A DNA stretch of 64,000 nt from positions 17,498,694 through 17,562,693 of the forward strand of contig NC_135552.1 in the NCBI RefSeq assembly GCF_964340395.1, in the 5' to 3' direction. Positions 49,286-64,000 of this stretch are shown piece by piece. Position 1 is the stretch's first letter. Every line of letters starts with the position of its first letter. The notes below the pieces were generated by a model. It was not told the DNA's origin and made no database searches. It saw only the letters and a list, made by a program, of their open reading frames with translations. This DNA is from Glandiceps talaboti (lineage: Eukaryota; Hemichordata; Enteropneusta; Spengelidae). The position numbers were made by a program, and so were the translations under genes.

Positions 49286-51830
49286 TACACATGCATGGAA
49301 CCATTAGCATATATACACACATGTACATTGTGCATACATTTACAAACAAACAGTAAACCTAGAATTTCTCACACCTTAAATTCCCTAACTTGTACTTGAC
49401 TTCACAGATATTTGAACAAAGAAAAATGCAGTATGCAGCTAAAGATCTGACAGTGTAACAAAATCTTATTCCTAACGTTCAACCCCCTTCTTCCCCCACA
49501 CACGTCAATAAACAGAAACCATTACCTTTATAACATTCTCGCAAGCGTGGACATGTTTTTCTGCTGACTCATCACAGAATACCCCCCCCCCCCCAAATAA
49601 TGCCTAGCAGTGTGTCTTGGACAGTAATGAGTCTTGTGGTTTTAAGTAGATGCAGTAATAATCGCTAACTAATGTTATTTTACTTGTCAACTCTGTTGGT
49701 CATTAAAAAGGTAATGTTATACAACACAAAACATGACAAAGAGACAAACGACACTGTGGACAAAGTAAACTTAACTGCAAATAGAATAACGGTTTTTATT
49801 ACTAATAATAAAGACAGTCATTTCTGTATTTTCTTTTGTCTGTTACAACAGGACTATTATGAAATCCTTTTTGTCTGATAGATCAGATCAACAGATCTAG
49901 TAGACGGAATTTAATGATGTCAAAACTCTGACAACGAGAAAAAAATCAACAACCTGTATTACAAAAAAATTTCTGTGTATCTATCCAGTTGAAACCACAA
50001 ACTCAACATGACAAGAGTGTGTGGTATATACGTTTCACATACAACTACACATCCTGTTTTGGCAAATATTGTATTTGTGCGATTATTTTCCACAATTCTT
50101 ACGACTGTATACATGTATCTACTACAAATGAACAGATGCCAGCTCTATCAAACAATCAGCACAAAATCTAGTAAACTTACGAGCAGCCGGGCGAGTTTGC
50201 AAAAAATCTGATTTCACTGGATAGGTACAAAGGAAATGTTGATCAGAATGTCCCTTTAAGATATATGTCTATGACAGCTTCATCGACACATAGGACAAAT
50301 AAGATGTTCTGAACACCCTCAAAAGTACATGTTAACTTCTCCTAAAAAGCTGGTAGGTACAAATTATCAGTACTCACTGAATTTCAGTTGAACACTTGTA
50401 AGAACAAAATTTCAGCCATTGGAATCAGAATCAAAAATATACATGACAGCAGCCGAACAGCAAACAAGTTACAATTCTTCTTTAATAGGGGAGTTTTCAT
50501 GCATATCACATTTGGTAATAATATTTTGATGGTGATTGTGTTACATGTAAATGCTAACTTTGTAGCTCCCATGTTTAGTATCCGGTTTTATAGTGGTCAT
50601 TCTGGTGTAATTACACTAGTAGATGTTGACACAGGGTGAACTGCACACACAGAGTATTAGTGTAGAACTTAAACAGTTACACAAGTTTAACGAAGACAAT
50701 CTCGTCTTTTAGTTTTAGATATACTTTTATGTCTAGTCAACAATTATTAATTCCTTGTTGGTTGAGCATGTTAGTCACAGTACAATGAATGAATAAAACA
50801 CACCATATACAGTAATTTCAATTTTTTTAACATGTCAAATTTTTGGAATAGTTAGTCTTCTCTAGGACTTCGTTGAGATAGTAATTTATAATAATATACT
50901 GACAGTACAACCTACTGTCATCTAAAACAATAATCCTTAAATTGTCTTTTTATTTAAAACAGTTCATTTTTTTTACTGTAAATTGGACGAATACTTATAG
51001 GGAACAGTATATAGTGAAATACTATAAAGTAGTTGTTTTGTCTTCAAACTTCTGGTACACCATCAGTAAATGTCTAATCAGAGAAATGATTAGCTGCTCA
51101 GCAGATTTTGGAAATTTGGAATAATAATATGTAAACACGTAATATCTCTAACTGTTATTGCTGTCTGCATATGCTGTATTCATATTCGAATTCGTATTCA
51201 GCTAGTTAACTTATTCCACAAGCAGCAACTAATCAAGTACTTGACAATAGTACAAAGTTAGCAATATAACGTACGTTAACTTAGTGTATTTTTTTAAAAA
51301 AGCAAATCATAGGGTTTTTTTTCTCTTACAGTAGAAGTTTTTTGTTGCAGGTAACACCTGTCTTTTAAAAAGTTCTGATCTGTTGCATTGTCATCTTTCT
51401 GTAAGTACTTCTTATAGAGCAGCTTTTGTAAGACACTTCTCCATTGGTTAAAATTGTCACATGACTGGTGAACAGTGACCTATCAAACGCTGCAGCACCT
51501 AAACAAACTTGTCAACTTAGTTTCTTTTCACAACTGTCAACAGTGAAGGTTTGTATTTTTTTTTTAAGTGTTCTAGTGACAGAATTATAGAATACTGGCA
51601 TGGAGTGAGAAGACAAACATATATCAATAAATTTTATGTTTCTCTGTACAGTTGTACTCCAAAAACAGTCTGCGCCCATTAAATGTGACAAAACTTGCCT
51701 CGATGTCAGTGTGAAAGTTTTTTTTTTTGATGGGTTAATAACAAAACAGTCGCAAGATCTTGACAATAAAACTGGTATGTGTGCCTTTGGTAAATGAATC
51801 ACCTCCTTTGATGAAATGCTTTGTATAAAT

Positions 51831-51930
51831 TAGACTGTAAGATAGGTCGTGAAGTTCCACCCTCACCGGCCTCCTCTAGGGGATCGCCCGATGTGTGAGG
51901 GCGCCCCATCATGGCGCACCTTACAGACTA
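51831..51930. mobile_element. Small foldback repeat, family E copy 1
   Basis: TAGACTGTAAG at the left and CTTACAGACTA at the right form near-complete inverted ends of a 100-base, locally GC-rich segment. A related segment lies at 52291-52377 with the same left end and a similar CGCCCC.CA.CAT.GCG core. Confidence 0.55.
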
Positions 51931-52290
51931 GGTATAAATCAATACCAAATATGCCAATATCCTACAAACTATCTCTAGTACGAACACTGCAAGTAGCTCA
52001 ATATCTTAAAACTGACATGTTGTTGGTCATTTTACATCAAATACTTCAGCCTATTTGATTGGTATTCAATCTCATCCTGTCATCTTCTCCTCTACACATT
52101 CACACACACGCATACATATTGTGGTCATTCAACACCGTTCTTCGACTCAAAGTTTTTTAGTTCACTCTTTCTCAAAGTCAGCTTCTCATTCAACTCCTAT
52201 TCATTCACTTATGATTCGGAGTGAAACATGCAAGATTGTATGGATGTTGGCTGGAATATCTTGCCTTACAGCAGAAACATACTTGTAATA

Positions 52291-52377
52291 TAGACTGTAA
52301 GATACACCATGTCGTCCAGCCCTCTCTTTACATAAGAGAGACGCCCCCCAACATTGCGTATGTTGCAGCCTTACCAG
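52291..52377. mobile_element. Small foldback repeat, family E copy 2
   Basis: Begins TAGACTGTAAGATA as copy 1 does, contains GACGCCCCCCAACATTGCG, and ends CAGCCTTACCAG. It is 87 bases long, with an internal CTCTC/GAGAG stem. Confidence 0.5.
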
Positions 52378-52615
52378 TAATTCCGCTTGCAATTCACAGT
52401 ACAGTATTTTTGATGAGTACACATTACTCAAGTTGTATTCTCACACTGTTTCACTCTCTGTGAGTTATCATCAACACAATATTCTTAACGAGTGGATTTG
52501 CTCCGTTTCTTGGACACTTCATAAAGTCTATATGAACTTTTTTTTTTAATAGCATAATGAACACTTCATCTGTACAAATCATACAACACTGTTTAAAAAC
52601 ACAAAATAAAATAAG

Positions 52616-52639
52616 AACAACAACAACAACAACAACAAA
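52616..52639. repeat. AAC trinucleotide microsatellite
   Basis: About eight AAC units. Confidence 0.9.
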
Positions 52640-53245
52640 CAAAACAAAGCGAGTACAGGAAAATCTGTAAAATACAAAGCTAAAGAACATATTATACACG
52701 ACTTCTTGGTCTTTCACTCATACAAATAAAAAATATGTTACTATGGCATCAAAGATAATTATACATTTGGTAATATTGGATATCAACAAACAAGTGTTTA
52801 TGATGGAAGGGGCTTTATACCATGGTGACACGTTTATGCTGAAATAGTTGCCACGGTGAGCAAATTAATGATAAAAGGGTTGTCATGGTGATTTCACACA
52901 GGAAACAATCAAAAACCACTCCTCTGAATTAGTCAAGTATTTGATCAATTTTCTGCCTTTGTTTCCTTGAAGCCCTCAATGTTAGTTTGATCTCTAAGTA
53001 GGTATGTATGTACGAGATGTAGGTCATGTGTTATCACAGACCCTTAGTACCATGTGGCAAATCATTTCACATGTGGTTGCAGAAAACAATATAACAAGTC
53101 TTACAACGGCTAGGGAACATCAAAATTCTGTTTATATAGAGTAATAGTCATGGGAAAAAGAGACAACAATTTACTCATAAAAACATTTAATATAATTTTT
53201 GTCTAATCTCATGGAACTGCTGGATAATTGCTTGAACTTGTACAT

Positions 53246-53251
53246 TTTATT
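53246..53251 (-). terminator. Candidate FAM117 polyadenylation signal
   Basis: TTTATT on the plus strand is AATAAA on the minus strand, about 1.4 kb after the FAM117 stop codon. Chance occurrence is likely enough that this stays tentative. Confidence 0.2.
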
Positions 53252-54655
53252 TCTAGACACATCATCGTTATATCTTGGTACTACCTGACGGTTTGTTTTC
53301 ACTTCTGGCAATATTCCATCATAAACACTTGGTAGAATGAATACTATGTTCAACAATTGAGAATGTATGAAACACCATTTCAATACTGCTGGATTTCGGG
53401 TATATTCCCAGAAAATATGACCTATAATTCTGTGGTGGATTTACACCATAGAACTTTTGGTCTGTCATGGTTTCTATCTTCTATCCAATACATCTATGGG
53501 AACAGTCCTCAGGACGACTAGATAGATAGATCCGATACATCTACAGATTACTTTCTCGATGAAATACACAATGGAGGGATACTGATGTTCAAAATGAAGA
53601 TAACGTCCTTACATCAAACTTGTTTGTACCACAAATGTCAGAGGTACAACACAGTGGTGATCCACACTCATGTCACTGATCATTCAGAAAGTCCTAAATT
53701 AAGGCAGCGTAACTGCTGTAGTTATATGTTTCACTGACAATAATTCAGCAATGTTTGGTAATCAGTAATCATATGTGCTTCGGGTGTTTCAGGTACTAGA
53801 TTAACTTAGTTAAGAAACATACATAATCCACTATCAATACCTCAAAGTCATCAACATGTACTGACGTACAAATGACATCAAGTATTACTACAATGAGATG
53901 ATAAAAATGACACACCCATTACTGACTTTCAGTTGATGACTACTATAATCATTGACTATACATGAATGACATCATCATCGCATACTAAATGACGTAAAAG
54001 ATGGATGTCAGCACTTTTCTGTTTCCTGGCAAATATATGGTACTCTAAATATCGTTGTCGGAGAGATGTCAGTGGTTTGAGGTCAACCTTAACAGTGTGC
54101 GAGATATGACATGTTGTGCCGTGCGCTATCAGCTACAACTTCTTGTAAGAGATGGCTGATTAGGTACGAACAATATGACATATCTAACAGTCTAAGGTCA
54201 AATAGACAACTATTTGTATTGATTTGATTTGGATTGTAAAGTGGTTGAGAAATGACGGTTTCTACTGGACACAAAGTGACACAAGTTTGATAACATATGT
54301 GTTGCATACTAGCATAACCTTAGATGCTATTCATTTCCTAACATGGATGTCAACCAAGCTAAATTTGAAAACAGTTCAACACAATATGTGATCTTAGTTA
54401 ACAAAGTCTTGACTAATTCCTTGCACAGCTGATATCAACTACTGAACACATGTACAGTACACTACATTCTCAAATTTCATTTTATACTTCAAATTAACTT
54501 CTATTTTTTTATATAACTGGACTGTAGTATGAGGCATGTATATCAGTATAGTAGATGTAAGTGATAGAGGATAGTAACCATGACAACACACAATAACATA
54601 GCATTCAATATAGTATATAATTTCTCTATATATGTTGTGTGTGTCTCTCTCTCTG

Positions 54656-62047
<7,392 letters not shown>

Positions 62048-62257
62048 CTGAAAACAATTGCCACTTTCAATTGTCAGTTTAATTACATTACATCAAACAA
62101 CATTCAAAGTATGATATTTTCAGGCCAACTACAGAGATTGCAGTACACTGTGTTGGAAGGCCAGATGTTGAGGAAATGTATATGACTTTAATCTACAAAA
62201 GTCAATGTAAAACAAGCCATCGAAGATGACACAGCCCCCGCAGTGGATGTTTGAGAC

Positions 62258-63340
62258 TTAAAGTCCTAGCCCCCCAAAAAATAAAGTGTGTTTTGGTGGG
62301 GACAAAGAAAACAGTATTGCTTTTGCAAATTGCCATGATTTGTCAATTGGATGATAATAATGTGTAACTGGTGCAGAATCACTAATGATTTTACAATCAT
62401 TATCACTGTGCTGATAACTTGTTTGTGAAACAGTTCTTTGTAATTTGTCTGATTTACACACCTGTGTCATGCTATGGACTCTATATGTAGCTATCTCACA
62501 AGTGTTTTTGTGAGTTAATGTTTGTTGTTTTGTTGAATATATCTGTACCCTTTTTAAATGAGGTTTTGTGACATTAATTTTAAGTACACATGACAAAGGT
62601 TGTGAAACAGTTCTTTGTAATTGGTCTGTTTTACACACCTGTGGCATGTTTTTGACACTACATGAAGCTGTTTCACTAGTATATTGTGTTAATGTGTCTT
62701 GCTCTGTTGAATACATTTGTACTTCCTTTAAATCAGGGTTCGCGACATTAATTTTACGCGCACATGATCTTTCTGTTTTTGAGAATTTTTTTTTATTATC
62801 AACTTTAAGTGTTTGTTTCGTCTTATGTATATACTTTTCTTCAGTTGTACATGTTATGATGGCAGATGAACATATCCCATAATGTGCTGTAAGGTTAAAG
62901 GAATCACTTGGACTATTTGTTGTATAGACTAGTGTAGGAGTAATTTCAAAAGCCACACTTGCAAGAGAATCCTCAGTCAATGTTGATGTTAGTTGTCTTA
63001 AATGGGTACAGAGATCATGTATTGTCTTGAAAATGATAAGAACTGCATGTCCATCAGGCATTGAATAACCTTGATCACTTCTGCTATGAGGATCGAACAA
63101 GTGGAACTGGTCATCTTGAGTAAATAATGCCATACCATAGTCTTTCACTATAAGAATACACTGGGATGAAATTTCTAGAGCACTCTCAAATACACTCTCC
63201 ATTTTATGAAATTCAATATCAGTGGTAGGAGTAAATTGTTGGATCCTGTACTGGTTTACAAGCATACAGACACAACAAAGGCACACACCTTGCACAACAG
63301 ACATAAATACAATAACAAAGTTCTCAGAACCCGAGAACAC
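62258..63340 (-). CDS. ORF with C76-like protease half and C-terminal tandem repeats (possibly partial)
   Basis: The longest open frame in the window (360 codons; the track start at 63340 is GTG, the first ATG is codon 13 at 63304). Residues 58-115 read as the C-terminal half of a herpesvirus-tegument-type deubiquitinase fold (Pfam Herpes_teg_N / MEROPS C76), which is also found in animal mobile elements: SQCILIVKDYGMALF, then FHLFDPHSRS with an Asp83-Pro-His85 block, PDGHAVLIIF and an Asp-Leu...Leu stretch. The cysteine-bearing N-terminal half is absent. A consensus-like acceptor (CTTGTAAACCAG) before codon 31 suggests that an upstream exon may supply it, or that this is a truncated copy. 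Residues 192-306 are two 58/59-residue repeats (KINV...LK.VQ.YST...TLT...QVCK.D.LQRTVSQ). Function unknown; the family call is from memory of the pattern. It is on the same strand as FAM117, in its intron. Confidence 0.5.
   Translation of the reverse strand: MFSGSENFVIVFMSVVQGVCLCCVCMLVNQYRIQQFTPTTDIEFHKMESVFESALEISSQCILIVKDYGMALFTQDDQFHLFDPHSRSDQGYSMPDGHAVLIIFKTIHDLCTHLRQLTSTLTEDSLASVAFEITPTLVYTTNSPSDSFNLTAHYGICSSAIITCTTEEKYIHKTKQTLKVDNKKKFSKTERSCARKINVANPDLKEVQMYSTEQDTLTQYTSETASCSVKNMPQVCKTDQLQRTVSQPLSCVLKINVTKPHLKRVQIYSTKQQTLTHKNTCEIATYRVHSMTQVCKSDKLQRTVSQTSYQHSDNDCKIISDSAPVTHYYHPIDKSWQFAKAILFSLSPPKHTLFFGGLGL
62423..62767 (-). repeat. Two-copy coding tandem repeat (174-177 bp)
   Basis: TGTGAAACAGTTCTTTGTAA at 62424 recurs at 62601 (177 bp). 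The matched blocks continue to the KINV codons of each copy. The frame is kept in both copies with a one-codon length difference, and amino-acid blocks such as QVCK.D.LQRTVSQ are better kept than the linkers. Confidence 0.9.
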
Positions 63341-63477
63341 TCTTCAGTTGAGGAGGTTAAAGTAGGATTTGGGCACCGTCCCAAATTAACTGCTGGTCTG
63401 AACATAGACCACTAGAGAACTAGAGAACACAAAGAGAACAAAAGCAAAGACAACAACCAAAATCTAATAAAACACAT

Positions 63478-63570
63478 GTGATAGGACAGTACATACATAA
63501 AATAAAAGACAGGTGATAGGACAGTACATACATAAAATAAAAGACAGGTGATAGGACAGTACATACATTA
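63478..63570. repeat. 35-bp tandem repeat, 2.7 units
   Basis: Units start at 63478, 63513 and 63548. The unit begins GTGATAGGACAGTACATACA and ends TAAAATAAAAGACAG. The copies are essentially identical. Confidence 0.95.
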
Positions 63571-63770
63571 TTAGAAACTTGTCCTAGAACTCACTACAAT
63601 ATTATAAGTTGTACCAAGGATACAAACACTTGAAAGAACTAGAAATAGAAAGTCCAATTGTCTTAGTTTATATTTCAAATTACTGACTAGGTATTAGCAA
63701 TAAAACAATCATGGGAATGTGTGTCCAACAATACAGGCAGTCTGTAGGAAGTTTTTATTCTGTGCACTAC

Positions 63771-64000
63771 ATGATCAATGTAAAATTAACAAAGATATTG
63801 TCCTTCTGCTGCGCTTGTATTCTTCGCCTTTACTTGTATTATAATTATTACACCAGGATGTTGCTCCTGCTTGGAGGTGATATAGAAACAAACCCAGGTC
63901 CTCCAACACCAAAACAGACTTGCCCTGGTAAATTTGCAATTATTGGTAGTATACATCAAGGTTCACCCCAATTTTTGATTACTGAATCTGGTGCATGTCA
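63771..64000 (+). CDS. Partial ORF with 2A-type ribosome-skipping motif, open at window end
   Basis: From ATG at 63771 the frame stays open for 76 codons to the edge. Residues 1-34 are Leu/Cys/Tyr-rich and hydrophobic, ending MLLLLGG. Residues 37-44 (63879-63902) are DIETNPGP, a full match to the D-x-E-x-N-P-G-P core of 2A peptides, at which ribosomes release the chain after Gly and resume at Pro. Residues 54-76 read GKFAIIGSIHQGSPQF then LITESGAC, which resembles the start of a C76-like protease domain leading to its catalytic Cys. 2A motifs of this kind are known in non-LTR retrotransposons and some immune-type genes of marine invertebrates. The frame is open upstream of the ATG as well, so the true start is uncertain. 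It is divergent from the ORF at 62258-63340. Confidence 0.55.
   Translation, partial: MINVKLTKILSFCCACILRLYLYYNYYTRMLLLLGGDIETNPGPPTPKQTCPGKFAIIGSIHQGSPQFLITESGAC

Larger units (their letters stand above)
46236..54655. other. Region between convergent VAT1 and FAM117 genes
   Basis: No protein-coding exon is recognised. The right part, next to 54655, should hold the FAM117 3' UTR on the minus strand, whose end I cannot place (an AATAAA on that strand is at 53246-53251). The region carries a CA repeat at 49.25 kb, homopolymers, two copies of a ~100-bp foldback repeat at 51.8 and 52.3 kb and an AAC repeat at 52.62 kb. ORFs such as 46994-47233, 49672-49878, 50388-50639 and 52221-52463 have no recognisable domain. 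Confidence 0.6.
62048..64000. other. FAM117 upstream intron / right-edge accessory region
   Basis: Relative to FAM117 this is intron (phase 0) of at least 1.95 kb. Inside it lie a 360-codon minus-strand ORF with a protease-like block (62258-63340), a 35-bp tandem repeat (63478-63570) and, on the plus strand, an ORF with a 2A-type motif that runs off the edge (63771-64000). Confidence 0.7.

Overview
The window is nuclear DNA from an animal. It is visibly AT-rich, its genes are split by GT-AG introns of a few hundred bases to 18.9 kb, and the spaces between exons hold microsatellites, foldback elements and young tandem duplications. Three conserved animal genes can be assembled exon by exon. 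Single unduplicated members of the STK17, VAT1 and FAM117 families, together with a 2A-bearing mobile-type ORF, suggest a marine invertebrate. A deuterostome (hemichordate, echinoderm or amphioxus-like) is plausible, but I cannot fix the species.

Layout. (1) 1.1-28.0 kb, plus strand: a STK17/DRAK-type serine/threonine kinase of the DAPK family, six coding exons, 359 codons, with an 18.9-kb intron between the catalytic-loop exon and the DFG exon. (2) 34.8-43.5 kb, plus strand: a VAT1/VAT1L-type zinc-free quinone oxidoreductase, six coding exons, 413 codons, with a 3' UTR probably ending near 46.2 kb. A 66-bp perfect direct repeat copies the end of its exon 2, donor site included. (3) 54.7-62.0 kb, minus strand: the last three coding exons of a FAM117A/B-type gene, convergent with VAT1; its 5' exons lie beyond the right edge. 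(4) 62.3-64.0 kb: two pieces of what look like selfish or domesticated genes, on opposite strands. The minus-strand ORF (62258-63340) has an Asp-Pro-His block resembling a tegument-type (C76-like) cysteine deubiquitinase and a 58/59-residue tandem repeat. The plus-strand ORF, open at the window end, carries a 2A-type ribosome-skipping motif followed by a segment resembling the cysteine end of the same protease fold.

The noncoding part holds several repeat families that can be defined inside the window: a ~357-bp element in two opposite copies (23.9 and 59.5 kb), a TIR element in three copies (31.9, 55.5, 58.9 kb) whose core has expanded into a 31-bp minisatellite in one copy, a ~100-bp foldback in two copies (51.8, 52.3 kb), and single foldback elements at 32.6, 40.8 and 43.9 kb. 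The three host genes are unrelated in function and nothing suggests that they act together. The most unusual part is the right edge.
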